A stretch of 64,000 bases of DNA from Motiliproteus sp965230185. GTDB taxonomy: Bacteria > Pseudomonadota > Gammaproteobacteria > Pseudomonadales > Balneatricaceae. Under the pieces are notes generated by a model. The model saw nothing but the letters and a program-made list of their open reading frames with translations, made no database searches and was not told where the DNA came from. Position 1 is the stretch's first letter. Each line of letters opens with the position of its first letter. The stretch is taken from NCBI GenBank assembly GCA_965230185.1, contig OZ245995.1, forward strand, positions 2,914,001-2,978,000. Reading direction: 5' to 3'. Below, one piece after another: positions 1 through 8,555 of the stretch. Position numbers and translations under genes: made by a program.

Positions 1-827
1 AGACTGCCGATAACCATCCTTCTCGGCCCGATCCGGTCAAGCAAGCGATGCATCATAATAAACAGCATCACCTCGGCCACCACCCCCAGCGCCCAGAGCA
101 GGCCAATATCAATTTTGCTGTAGCCGTACTCGGCCATATAGATAGAATAGAATGTATAGTAAGGCCCATGACCGGCTTGCACCAGCAGACTGATCAGAAA
201 GAAACTGATCACTTCAGGGCGCCTGACAATTCGCAGAAAATCACCGGAAGAGGAGCGTGAAGGCACCACGTCCGGCGCCGCCACCAGCAACGTAGTCAGC
301 CATATCACCAGCATCAGCCCCCAGATGACAGGTAGCAACCAGTCGATGCTGAAGCTGTCAAACAGATAACCCAGCCCTACGACCGCACCGATAAATCCCA
401 CCGACCCCCACAACCGAATCCGGCTGTAGCGTGCACGATTGACCCCTAGATACTGAAGAGTCACAACCTCAAACTGAGGCAGCACTGCGTTCCAGAAGAA
501 ACTGAAACTGAACATCAGCAGCGCCAGCTGCCAGAAATCCCGGGACCAGAAAGCGCCGCCGAACACCAGCAGCGTCATCAGCGCGCCACCACGGATAATC
601 CGCACACGCTGACCACTGCGGTCAGCCAGCCAGCCCCAGAGATTGGGTGCAATAATCCGGGTTCCCATCAGCACCGCCATCAGCGAACCAATCTCGCCGG
701 CACTGAATCCCAGAGACTCCAGATACAGCCCCCAGAACGGGACGATCGCCCCCAGCAAGGCGAAATAGCTGAGGTAAAAGAAAGACAGGCGCCAGTAAGG
801 CAGCGCCTGTCCGGTCGAAAGGGTCAG
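1..827 (-). CDS. MFS transporter, HcaT-like (3' end cut by window edge)
   Basis: Inner-membrane major facilitator superfamily transporter, closest by eye to the HcaT/MFS_1_like group; substrate unknown. The reverse strand reads open from about 827 to the left edge (about 275 codons). It begins with the helix-1 motif LPYWRLSFFYLSYF typical of this group, followed by hydrophobic helices and the loop 2-3 signature NLWGWLADRSGQR near residue 65. The C-terminal helices are missing because the gene runs off the window. The start is odd: between the in-frame TAA (834-836) and the helix-1 motif there is no ATG, GTG or TTG. The best candidate is CTG at 825-827, which overlaps the aroC stop as CTGA, with a GAGG about ten bases upstream. 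It is therefore probably translationally coupled to aroC. Family is seen in the sequence; the CTG start is inference. Confidence 0.8.
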   Translation of the reverse strand, partial: MTLSTGQALPYWRLSFFYLSYFALLGAIVPFWGLYLESLGFSAGEIGSLMAVLMGTRIIAPNLWGWLADRSGQRVRIIRGGALMTLLVFGGAFWSRDFWQLALLMFSFSFFWNAVLPQFEVVTLQYLGVNRARYSRIRLWGSVGFIGAVVGLGYLFDSFSIDWLLPVIWGLMLVIWLTTLLVAAPDVVPSRSSSGDFLRIVRRPEVISFFLISLLVQAGHGPYYTFYSIYMAEYGYSKIDIGLLWALGVVAEVMLFIMMHRLLDRIGPRRMVIGS

Positions 828-1927
828 GGTCGTTTAACCTCGGCGGGCACTACGGGGATTCCCGACTCCACTCCGGCATTCTGGCCACGGTGGCGGAGCA
901 GGTGATCGATAACAACCAGCGCCATCATCGCCTCAGCAATCGGCGTAGCCCGAATCCCCACACAGGGATCGTGGCGCCCTTTGGTGACAACTTCAATGCT
1001 GCCACCATGGCGATCAACACTGCGACCGGGTATACGCAGACTGGAAGTCGGCTTCAGGGCAATATGAGCGACGATATCCTGACCGGTGGAGATACCACCG
1101 AGAATACCGCCGGCGTGGTTGGACAGAAATCCCTCCGGGGTCATCTCGTCGCGGTGTTCGGTGCCCTTCTGACTAACCACGTCAAAACCGTCACCGATTT
1201 CAACCCCTTTCACGGCATTGATACTCATCAGCGCATGAGCCAGTTCGGCATCAAGCCGATCGAAAATCGGCTCACCCAGCCCCACAGGCACCCCACAGGC
1301 CACCACTGTCAGCCGCGCACCGACTGAATCCCCCTCTTTACGGAGCTTATCCATGTAAGCTTCCATCTCGGCGACCTTATCCGGATCGGGGCAGAAGAAC
1401 GGGTTGTTATCGATCTCTTCGATAACCACTTTTTCTGCTCGGACCGGCCCCAGCTGAGAAAGATAGCCGCGCACCTCAATACCCAGCCCGGTCAGATATT
1501 TCTTTGCAATCGCGCCGGCGGCAACGCGCATCGCGGTCTCACGGGCTGAGGAACGCCCACCACCGCGGTAATCGCGAATGCCGTATTTCTGCAGGTAGGT
1601 ATAGTCGGCGTGGCCGGGGCGAAAGCTGTCGGCAATGTTGGAGTAGTCCTTTGATCGCTGGTCGGTGTTTTCGATCAGCAGCCCGATAGGTGTGCCGGTG
1701 GTTCGCCCTTCGAAAACACCGGACAGAATTCGGACCTGATCCGGTTCACGACGCTGAGTGGTATGCCGGGAGGTCCCGGGCTTGCGCCGATCCAGATCCC
1801 TCTGCAGATCCGCCTCGGTCAGTTCGATTCCCGGAGGGCAGCCATCGACGATACAGCCCAGTGCAGGGCCGTGACTCTCACCAAACGTGGTGACGGTAAA
1901 CAGTTTACCCAGGGTATTTCCAGACAT
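824..1927 (-). CDS. aroC: chorismate synthase AroC
   Basis: Catalyses the last shikimate-pathway step, converting EPSP to chorismate with reduced FMN, in the cytoplasm; supplies aromatic amino acids, folate and quinones. The 367-residue product is the usual bacterial length. It shows the family signatures FGESHG near residue 15, the RGGGRSSARETA segment near residue 125, and the C-terminal RHDPC block. The gene lies 47 bases downstream of prmB on the same strand, the order also known in E. coli. Its TGA stop overlaps the presumed CTG start of the MFS gene that follows. Nothing unusual in the protein itself. Confidence 0.98.
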   Translation of the reverse strand: MSGNTLGKLFTVTTFGESHGPALGCIVDGCPPGIELTEADLQRDLDRRKPGTSRHTTQRREPDQVRILSGVFEGRTTGTPIGLLIENTDQRSKDYSNIADSFRPGHADYTYLQKYGIRDYRGGGRSSARETAMRVAAGAIAKKYLTGLGIEVRGYLSQLGPVRAEKVVIEEIDNNPFFCPDPDKVAEMEAYMDKLRKEGDSVGARLTVVACGVPVGLGEPIFDRLDAELAHALMSINAVKGVEIGDGFDVVSQKGTEHRDEMTPEGFLSNHAGGILGGISTGQDIVAHIALKPTSSLRIPGRSVDRHGGSIEVVTKGRHDPCVGIRATPIAEAMMALVVIDHLLRHRGQNAGVESGIPVVPAEVKRP

Positions 1928-1974
1928 CTCGGAACTCCGTTCAGAGTTTTCAGAACCAGCTGATTACTGATAAA

Positions 1975-2886
1975 TTAAAATTGATCGCGATATTCTCGCA
2001 GCTGCTGCGCAGTGATCAGGAATACGCCGTTACCACCCTCGGGCAGGTCGACCCAGGTAAAAGGTACCTGTGAAAACTGCTGCTGCAGGGCCACTTCGGA
2101 ATTACCGACCTCAACCACCAGCACCCCATCCCCGGTCAGATAATCGGCAGCCTGGCGAAGGATACGACGAGTAATATCCAGACCGTCGATTCCGGAAGTC
2201 AGGCCCAGCACCGGCTCATGGCTGAACTCAGCCGGCATCTCTTCGAAATCATGCTGATCGACGTAAGGCGGATTGCTGACGATCAGCTGATAGCGCTCCT
2301 GCAGTCCTTCAAACAGATCCGAACGGATTGGATGCACCCGCTCCTCCAGCTGATGACGCCGGATATTTTCCTCCGCCACCGCCAGCGCATCCTCTGAAAT
2401 ATCAACCAGATCAACTTCGGCCAGATCAAAGTAACTGGCGCAGGCGATGCCTATACATCCACTGCCGGTACAGAGATCCAGCACCCGATTAACCTCGACG
2501 TCTCCGAGCCAGGGCTGAAATCCTTCTCTGATCAGCGCGGCTACCGGTGAACGAGGCACCAGCACTCGCTGATCCACGTAAAATGGCAGCTCGCAGAACC
2601 AGGCCTCACCTATCAGATAGGGAAGCGGGACCCGCTTTGTAATCCGTTCGTCCAGCAACCGCAGAATCTCAAGCTTTTCTGATTCCAGCAGTCGTGCGGA
2701 CAGCACTTCGGGACTGGCATTCCAGGGCAGCCCGGCAGCATGGAGTACCAGCTGTACCGCCTCATCCCAGCTGTTGTCAGTACCATGGCCGTAATAAAGG
2801 TCCGCCCGATTCATGCGGCTGGCGCCCAGGCGAATAAAATCTCTGATTGTTTCCAGCTGATTGACAGCCGGGTCCGACGTATTCAT
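1975..2886 (-). CDS. prmB: ribosomal protein L3 glutamine methyltransferase PrmB
   Basis: SAM-dependent N5-glutamine methyltransferase of the HemK/PrmC family, acting on the conserved glutamine of ribosomal protein L3 during 50S assembly. The 303-residue protein has a helical N-terminal substrate-recognition domain (about residues 1-110), the SAM-binding motif DLCTGSGCIGIA near residue 140, and the catalytic NPPYVD motif that binds the target glutamine side chain. The N-terminal sequence and the position next to aroC and divergent from smrB favour PrmB over PrmC (the release-factor enzyme). Transcribed leftward ahead of aroC. The divergent intergenic region with smrB is about 144 bases. Confidence 0.95.
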   Translation of the reverse strand: MNTSDPAVNQLETIRDFIRLGASRMNRADLYYGHGTDNSWDEAVQLVLHAAGLPWNASPEVLSARLLESEKLEILRLLDERITKRVPLPYLIGEAWFCELPFYVDQRVLVPRSPVAALIREGFQPWLGDVEVNRVLDLCTGSGCIGIACASYFDLAEVDLVDISEDALAVAEENIRRHQLEERVHPIRSDLFEGLQERYQLIVSNPPYVDQHDFEEMPAEFSHEPVLGLTSGIDGLDITRRILRQAADYLTGDGVLVVEVGNSEVALQQQFSQVPFTWVDLPEGGNGVFLITAQQLREYRDQF

Positions 2887-3030
2887 AGTGCAGCGTTATA
2901 TCCCGGGCCGGTGATCTCTGTGCATTCGCTGCCGCCCGCAGGCAACAAATTGTCCCCCGCCGCTCTGGAATCCTGCGCCCCAGCGACTAAAATGGGGGGC
3001 CTATAGTAATGAATCTTGCAGTAAATCACC

Positions 3031-3600
3031 ATGTCCGGCAAAAAAACAGAACCCGAAGATATCAGTTTCAGCGAACTGATGAACGATGTCACGCCCATCA
3101 GCCATGACAGGGCAGATCTGCAGAAGAAAATCCGCCCGGAAAATACCGAATATCGACGGGCGGCGGCGATGACGACAAACGAGCAGCATGATCGCGGCTT
3201 ATCTGATCAGCTGAAGAGTCTGATAAATCCGGAGGAGGAGCTGATATATGCTTCTCCCGGAGTCCAGTTAAGGGAGATGCGCAAGCTCCGTAAAGGGCAT
3301 ATCCCCTGGGAGGAAGGGCTGGATCTGCACGGCTATACCGTTGATCGGGCTCGCGAGGAGCTGGGGCGCTTCATCAGCCAGGCAAGCCGGCGCAACCTTC
3401 GAGCAGTGATCGTGATTCATGGTAAGGCACACTCTGAGGACGGCACTCCCGCCCTGCTCAAATCCTACACCCATGACTGGCTGCAACAGATGCACCAGGT
3501 CCTGGCTTTTGTCTCGGCCCAGCCCACCGACGGCGGAACCGGTGCACTTTATGTGCTGCTCCGGCGGCGCCCCCGGAATGACGACGGCAGACAACATTAA
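3031..3600 (+). CDS. smrB: Smr-domain endonuclease SmrB (ribosome rescue)
   Basis: Smr-domain protein of the YfcN/SmrB family. In E. coli this nuclease cuts mRNA between collided ribosomes to trigger rescue; that role is known for the family, not shown here. The 189-residue protein has a variable charged N-terminal extension (residues 1-85, the ribosome-binding part in the family). The Smr domain follows, with the DLHGYT motif, the VIHGKAH motif and the GGTGALYVLLRR ending that are diagnostic of the domain. It starts at an ATG about 30 bases after the gap from prmB and is divergent from prmB, as in E. coli. Downstream, 74 bases separate it from folE. Confidence 0.93.
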   Translation: MSGKKTEPEDISFSELMNDVTPISHDRADLQKKIRPENTEYRRAAAMTTNEQHDRGLSDQLKSLINPEEELIYASPGVQLREMRKLRKGHIPWEEGLDLHGYTVDRAREELGRFISQASRRNLRAVIVIHGKAHSEDGTPALLKSYTHDWLQQMHQVLAFVSAQPTDGGTGALYVLLRRRPRNDDGRQH

Positions 3601-3674
3601 TTACTTTACCTCAACCAACGAATAGAGTAGCGTACGCGGTTTTTCGACCGCCGAGCTACCAGCAGAGTCAGATC

Positions 3675-4214
3675 ATGAAAGAAGCATTCGCCAGTATCAT
3701 TGAAGCCATCGGAGAAGACAGCCAGCGTGAAGGCCTGCTGGACACTCCGGAACGAGCCGCCAAGGCTTTCGAATATCTGACCCGCGGCTATCGACAGACG
3801 CTGGACGAAGTGGTCAACGGAGCCCTTTTCGAGTCGGATAACAGCGAGATGGTGCTGGTTAAGGATATCGAACTTTATTCGATGTGCGAGCACCATATGC
3901 TACCCTTTATCGGCAAATGCCATGTCGCCTACATCCCATCCGGAAAGGTGCTGGGCCTGTCCAAGATCGCCCGCATTGTCGACATGTACTCACGCCGACT
4001 GCAGATCCAGGAAAACATGACCAAACAGATCGCCGACAGCATTATGGAAGTGACCGGCGCCGCCGGCGTGGGCGTCATTATTGAGGCTCAGCACATGTGC
4101 ATGATGATGCGTGGAGTGGAAAAACAGAACGGCGTGATGAAAACGTCAATGATGCTGGGATTGTTCCGCAGCAACGCCAGCACTCGCGGCGAATTCCTGT
4201 CGCTGGTAAGCTGA
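3675..4214 (+). CDS. folE: GTP cyclohydrolase I FolE
   Basis: Converts GTP to 7,8-dihydroneopterin triphosphate, the first step of tetrahydrofolate synthesis (also feeding queuosine precursors), as a homodecamer with one zinc per subunit. The 179-residue sequence is the short bacterial form. It contains the zinc ligands in SMCEHHMLPF and in the AQHMCMMMRG segment, plus the conserved GLSKIARIVDMYSRR helix. This is the zinc-dependent type IA enzyme, not FolE2. It follows smrB in the same direction and is probably transcribed with it or from its own promoter in the 74-base gap. A strong stem-loop follows the stop. Confidence 0.97.
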   Translation: MKEAFASIIEAIGEDSQREGLLDTPERAAKAFEYLTRGYRQTLDEVVNGALFESDNSEMVLVKDIELYSMCEHHMLPFIGKCHVAYIPSGKVLGLSKIARIVDMYSRRLQIQENMTKQIADSIMEVTGAAGVGVIIEAQHMCMMMRGVEKQNGVMKTSMMLGLFRSNASTRGEFLSLVS

Positions 4215-4235
4215 CCCCTCCCTCCATCAAACATG

Positions 4236-4259
4236 CTGAGAGCCGGCGACGGCTCTCAG
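4236..4259. terminator. stem-loop between convergent folE and patatin gene
   Basis: A perfect 9-base-pair inverted repeat (CTGAGAGCC / GGCTCTCAG) with a six-base loop lies 22 bases after the folE stop, between two convergent genes. The trailing sequence has only a short run of T, so termination strength on either strand is uncertain. Position and perfect pairing suggest it ends folE transcription. Confidence 0.55.
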
Positions 4260-4341
4260 GTTTGAAAACAGACCCGCCCTGCAACCCTGACCAACTCAGT
4301 TGCGGAGCCCACCTCTCCTCTGACCTCCCTCCACTAAGCCG

Positions 4342-5286
4342 CTAAGAACGCCTGCCACTGCCGTGCTCATAGTGATCGAGTACATGGCGAGCGGCTTCAC
4401 GACCGATATCAATCATCTCCGCCGCCCGATAAAACTCATAGAAGCGACAGGAGGTCTTGGGGATTTCGATCAGCACATCGGGTGGATAGCCGGCGATCTT
4501 GTATTGGGTCAGGCTGCTCTGCATCACCTCGACAGACTGGTAGATCATTTCCAGCCGGCCAATCCGGTTATCCCGCTTACGAGCCCGCTCCGAACGAGCA
4601 TCCGCTCCTGTTTTGCGGACCTTCCCGGCCAGCGCCGACAGGCCATTGCCAACAGCCGTGCCTGCGCTCCAGTCGTCCATAAAGCCGGAACGATCGGAAT
4701 GCAGCACCAATTCCGGCTCCTCTCCGCCTCGGGTTACCGGCGGCGCGCTCAGATTGACAGCCACGATAATGTCGGCATGGGCGGAAACCGTGGGGATAAT
4801 CGGAACCGGATTCAGCAGGCCACCATCAACCAGCAAACGCTCCCCCTTCTGGACCGGCGAAAACAGACTGGGAATGGCGATTGAAGCCCGCATCGCTTCA
4901 AACAGATCCCCTTCCTGAAACCACACCTCTTTCTGATTGGTCAGATCTGTGGCTACCGCCGTATAGGCCAGCGGCAGCTCCTCAATCTGACAGGGGCCGA
5001 CCAGGTCCCGGATAATCGAAAACACCTTTTCGCCTCGAATCATCCCGAAGGTGTCGAAGGACAGATCCACCAGCCGCAGCACATCCATATAGCTGCGGCT
5101 CGTCGCCCATTCCCGGTACGCATCAAGCCTCCCGGCAGCGTAGACACCGCCCACCAGCGCCCCCATCGAACAGCCGGCTATAGCTATGATCCTGTAGTTA
5201 CGGCTCAGCAGTTCCTGGATGACCCCGATATGGGCATGACCACGAGCGCCACCACTGCCCAGCACCAGCGATACGGTTTTAGACAT
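4342..5286 (-). CDS. patatin-like phospholipase, RssA type
   Basis: Serine acyl-hydrolase of the bacterial patatin family with a Ser-Asp dyad. It shows the oxyanion-hole glycines GSGGARGHAH near residue 11, the nucleophile elbow GCSMG near residue 40, and the catalytic aspartate in VDGGLLNPVP near residue 150. Length (314 aa) matches RssA-like proteins. There is no signal peptide, so it is probably cytoplasmic or membrane-associated; its natural lipid substrate cannot be read from sequence. It starts only two bases after the end of the DUF4892 gene, so the two are almost certainly one operon. The C-terminal 100 residues are charged and less conserved. Confidence 0.88.
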   Translation of the reverse strand: MSKTVSLVLGSGGARGHAHIGVIQELLSRNYRIIAIAGCSMGALVGGVYAAGRLDAYREWATSRSYMDVLRLVDLSFDTFGMIRGEKVFSIIRDLVGPCQIEELPLAYTAVATDLTNQKEVWFQEGDLFEAMRASIAIPSLFSPVQKGERLLVDGGLLNPVPIIPTVSAHADIIVAVNLSAPPVTRGGEEPELVLHSDRSGFMDDWSAGTAVGNGLSALAGKVRKTGADARSERARKRDNRIGRLEMIYQSVEVMQSSLTQYKIAGYPPDVLIEIPKTSCRFYEFYRAAEMIDIGREAARHVLDHYEHGSGRRS

Positions 5287-5288
5287 CC

Positions 5289-6227
5289 CTACTCCACCAG
5301 CAACTCGATTCGGTTTTCGGGGACTGCCGGATCATAGGCCGGCGCCAGCGGTCCGACACCAAAGGTTCTGAGGCGGCTTTCATCGATCCCCAGGCCGACC
5401 AGGCTGACTTTCAATAATTCAGCCAGCGCTCTGGCATCATTCTGCAGTCTCACGTAGGGGCCGCGCCTGGACTGATGCCCCACCAGCCAGATATCGGAAG
5501 AGGGTCGCTCCACCAGCAACGAACCGATCGCCGATGCCATTGAACTGAGCTCCTCCTCCGACCAGTCACGATCCGACACCGACACTCGCTCGCCCCGCTG
5601 CAACCGGAAACGAAGCTCATCGGCCGTCAGCAGACCGGCACTGGCCTTAGTACGAATAATGTCAAGATGCATATAGACCCGCCGGTTACCCCGGCGGACT
5701 GAGTACATGGCGATAACCGGCTCCTCTGCCTGCTTAAGCCGCAGCGCCAGATAATGCTGTTCACGATCGACCCCATAGAGCCGAGCGATACCGAACTGTG
5801 AATTTGCCCACTGATTGCTGCTACCGCAGCGACGCCCGTCACAGCTGTAGAGTTTTTCATGGGGTAGTGATTCGAGCTGGCGCTGAAACCAGGAGAAGGC
5901 TTCCTCACTGCTGCGTCCGGATGGGATTCGATAGGTGATACGGGTCAGTTCGCCGGCGATATACTCCACCGCCTCAGGAGCCACAACGGCATTCACTTTC
6001 TTCATCGTGCCCAGCGCCAGCCGGTACTCCGGCACCAGAGCCCTGCTGTACTCAGCGATCCATGAGTTAGGATAGCGCTTAAGCTCAGCTATATCTTCAG
6101 ACCCCGACACATCGACAGACGCCTGCGACACCCCGACGTTGAGGCACACCAGCAACATCAGCAATCGCGGTAACTGACGCAGTTGCACTTCTCCGCCACC
6201 TAAACCGAACAAACCCGAATTCAGCAA
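5289..6227 (-). CDS. DUF4892 periplasmic protein with OmpA-like C-terminus
   Basis: Conserved envelope protein of the DUF4892 family, function unknown. The family motif LKRYPNSWI follows an N-terminal hydrophobic signal stretch (RLLMLLVCLNVGVSQA), so the mature protein should be exported. The last 90 residues (NDARALAELL to NRIELLV) resemble the C-terminal half of OmpA-like peptidoglycan-binding domains, ending in the typical NRIEL. The start is not certain. A TTG at 6227 has a good AAGGAG seven bases upstream; a GTG at about 6188 gives a more compact signal peptide but a poorly spaced ribosome site. The gene is coupled to the patatin gene two bases downstream, suggesting a joint role in envelope lipids; that link is inference. 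Confidence 0.8.
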   Translation of the reverse strand: MLNSGLFGLGGGEVQLRQLPRLLMLLVCLNVGVSQASVDVSGSEDIAELKRYPNSWIAEYSRALVPEYRLALGTMKKVNAVVAPEAVEYIAGELTRITYRIPSGRSSEEAFSWFQRQLESLPHEKLYSCDGRRCGSSNQWANSQFGIARLYGVDREQHYLALRLKQAEEPVIAMYSVRRGNRRVYMHLDIIRTKASAGLLTADELRFRLQRGERVSVSDRDWSEEELSSMASAIGSLLVERPSSDIWLVGHQSRRGPYVRLQNDARALAELLKVSLVGLGIDESRLRTFGVGPLAPAYDPAVPENRIELLVE

Positions 6228-6329
6228 TGAACAACTCCTTAATCCATATCAATCAGTTCAGCCTGACAAATATATTCCCGCCCCCGGAAATTAGCTATTA
6301 TCAACAGCCTATTTTTCAGGATTGTCTCA

Positions 6330-8120
6330 ATGAACAGCATAGCGGATCAATGTCAGGAACGACGCTTTAACCTTGCTTTTATTACACTTTTTTCGCTGCT
6401 GTTCCTGGCGGCTCCGAGCTATTATCAGGACAATCTGGGCGGTGAAGGCCTGTTCCTGCCCTTCAACAACGTGGTCTGGCTCTGTGTCAGTTTTATCATC
6501 GGCCTGGGCTTTCTGAAGGTTCTCCACAGCGGCCGATTCCGCATGCCCGGCATGCTGACAGCGATGCTGATCTTTCTGGCCACCACCACCTTTCTGGGGC
6601 TCTACGAGAGCACTGCAACACCCGTAGCCTGGCTGTTCAGAAGCCTGGCCATATGGGGCGGCGTACTCTTCTTCGTTGCCCTCGCCCAGTTTTCCGGCGA
6701 CAAAAATCAGCGTGAAAACCTGCTCTGCATTATCATGGCCTCTGCAGCCATTCAGGCCGGTTACGGTCTGATCCAGATTATCTTCACCGATCCCCTCCCC
6801 GGCTGGCTACCTCAGTCTCCGGGAGTGCCCCGAGGTATATTTCAACAACAGAACCTGAACGCCAGCTACTCGGCCACCGGATTCATCATCGCCCTTTATC
6901 TGGTCTTTTCCAGCAGTTTCCAGACCCGCCACCCTGTCATCAGATTCCTCCCTTATCTCGCCGGCATGCTGACCGTTACCACCATAATCACCGCAGGCTC
7001 TCGCGTTGGGATGCTGGGTCTCGGCGCCGGTGTACTGCTGTTACTGATAAGCCGAACTTCCGCACTGGTGGCCCGCGGACCGGCACTTATCGTTTTCGCA
7101 GTCCTCTCAATCGCAGCGGGGTTTGGCACATCGGCACTGGAATCTCGAACCGGAGGGCTCGAGTCCGGATTTCAGAAACTGGAGAATACCGCAACCAGCG
7201 GCAATATTCGGGTGATGATTTACGACACCAGCTGGCAGCTGTTCACGGAAAAACCCCTGCTCGGCTACGGCATCGGTCAGTTCGAACCAGTCTGGCACCA
7301 GAAAAAAGCCGAGTATCACGCGAACAACCCAGGCACCACTGCACTCAAGCCCCGCCTGAGCCATCCACATAACGAGCTCCTGTACTGGGCTATAGAGGGC
7401 GGTTCTGTTGCCCTGGCGGGAATTCTGACTATGGTCGTCAGCTTTCTATGGCTGGCCTTCAGATCGGGCTGGACCTGCGGCCTCAGCGGCCTTGCTCTAC
7501 TGCTGCCGATCACCCTGCACACCCAGGTGGAGTTACCCTTTTATATCTCCCAACTGCACTGGATGCTATTTATTACACTGATCCTGCTGGCCACTGCGAA
7601 TACCGGCAGAACAATAGCAATCAGGCTCAGCAGCGCCGCACGAATCCTGTCCCTGTCGCTGGTTCTGGCACTACCTGTATTGAGCTCCGTATTTGTCAGC
7701 CACAGTCTGGCATCCATTAACGCTATTTCCCGCTTTATTTCTGCCCAGGACAAAGACATCAGCACACTGGAGTTCCCGAGTAAAAACCTCTACTTCAACC
7801 GCAGTATTGCGGCGACGCAGATGCAAATTCTCTTACAGCTGGGACTGCAACAGAACAATAAGGATGTCCTTCACCAATACGTAGAAATGGCCCAAAAACA
7901 CCTCAGAGAGTCTCCTGAGCCACTGATATTTAACGGACTGGTAATGGCCTATCATCGACTTGGTGATTTCGATGCCAGCCACGCAGCACTGGCTCGAGCC
8001 CTGGCCATTTACCCGCAAACACCTGAAATACTCAGGAACCGGGATCGCATTATGCGCTGGGACAAAAAAGAAGGAATTTTTGAAAGGTACTGGCGCTCAG
8101 TTACCAGCTCGAAACCATAA
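6330..8120 (+). CDS. PglL/Wzy-family O-oligosaccharyltransferase
   Basis: Polytopic inner-membrane protein of the O-antigen ligase/Wzy_C superfamily, most like PglL-type O-oligosaccharyltransferases, which move a lipid-linked glycan onto secreted proteins or pilins. The 596 residues comprise about ten hydrophobic helices (residues 15-480) and a soluble C-terminal tail with a TPR-like stretch. Key features are the large periplasmic loop motif near residues 290-350 (LGYGIGQFEPVW, then HPHNELLYWAIEGG). The histidine in that motif is functionally important in the family. Whether it is a protein glycosylase, a WaaL ligase or a Wzy polymerase cannot be decided from sequence; the HPHNE motif and long C-terminal domain favour PglL. 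No pilin or glycan genes lie beside it. Its 3' end overlaps sixA tail-to-tail by 24 bases. Confidence 0.8.
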   Translation: MNSIADQCQERRFNLAFITLFSLLFLAAPSYYQDNLGGEGLFLPFNNVVWLCVSFIIGLGFLKVLHSGRFRMPGMLTAMLIFLATTTFLGLYESTATPVAWLFRSLAIWGGVLFFVALAQFSGDKNQRENLLCIIMASAAIQAGYGLIQIIFTDPLPGWLPQSPGVPRGIFQQQNLNASYSATGFIIALYLVFSSSFQTRHPVIRFLPYLAGMLTVTTIITAGSRVGMLGLGAGVLLLLISRTSALVARGPALIVFAVLSIAAGFGTSALESRTGGLESGFQKLENTATSGNIRVMIYDTSWQLFTEKPLLGYGIGQFEPVWHQKKAEYHANNPGTTALKPRLSHPHNELLYWAIEGGSVALAGILTMVVSFLWLAFRSGWTCGLSGLALLLPITLHTQVELPFYISQLHWMLFITLILLATANTGRTIAIRLSSAARILSLSLVLALPVLSSVFVSHSLASINAISRFISAQDKDISTLEFPSKNLYFNRSIAATQMQILLQLGLQQNNKDVLHQYVEMAQKHLRESPEPLIFNGLVMAYHRLGDFDASHAALARALAIYPQTPEILRNRDRIMRWDKKEGIFERYWRSVTSSKP

Positions 8121-8555
8121 CAGCTCAGCACAACCGGCGGCGACCACCTCCAGCTCCAGAGCGGCCAGGGCTGCCGTCCCCATATACAGCCGGCTATCCT
8201 CATAGCCGAGCAGCACGTTCAGCGCCCGGCTGAACAGGGGGTTGTGACCAACCAGCAGCACGTTATCGCCACCCTGCAGTAACCAGTCAAAAAGCGGCTG
8301 GTGACCCGCAGCAGGAATCAGCAGAGAGGAGCGTTCAGTGGCAGGCAGAGAAAGGATCGAACCGGCAATCTCGGCCGCTTCTACCGCCCGGGAAAAAGGG
8401 CTTGAAACAATCCGGGTAACCGCGGCCAGTTGAGAGGCCTGCTCCTGAACGATCTGGCGTACCGCATTGCGCCCTGCGGCCGTCAGTGGCCGTAGCGAGT
8501 CCGGACCGGTCGGTCCTGCATCACCGTGCCGCAGCAGGAAAATCCGTCGAGACAT
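8097..8555 (-). CDS. sixA: phosphohistidine phosphatase SixA
   Basis: Histidine-phosphatase-superfamily enzyme that removes phosphate from phosphohistidine, known in E. coli to act on ArcB and on the nitrogen phosphotransferase system. The 152-residue protein has the catalytic LRHGDA motif at residues 8-13, the SSPFSRAVEAAEI segment with the second arginine, and VGHNPLF with the second catalytic histidine. It starts one base overlapping the gpsA stop (TGATG arrangement), so gpsA and sixA are translationally coupled. Its 3' end overlaps the convergent glycosyltransferase gene by 24 bases, leaving no room for a separate terminator. Confidence 0.93.
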   Translation of the reverse strand: MSRRIFLLRHGDAGPTGPDSLRPLTAAGRNAVRQIVQEQASQLAAVTRIVSSPFSRAVEAAEIAGSILSLPATERSSLLIPAAGHQPLFDWLLQGGDNVLLVGHNPLFSRALNVLLGYEDSRLYMGTAALAALELEVVAAGCAELLWFRAGN

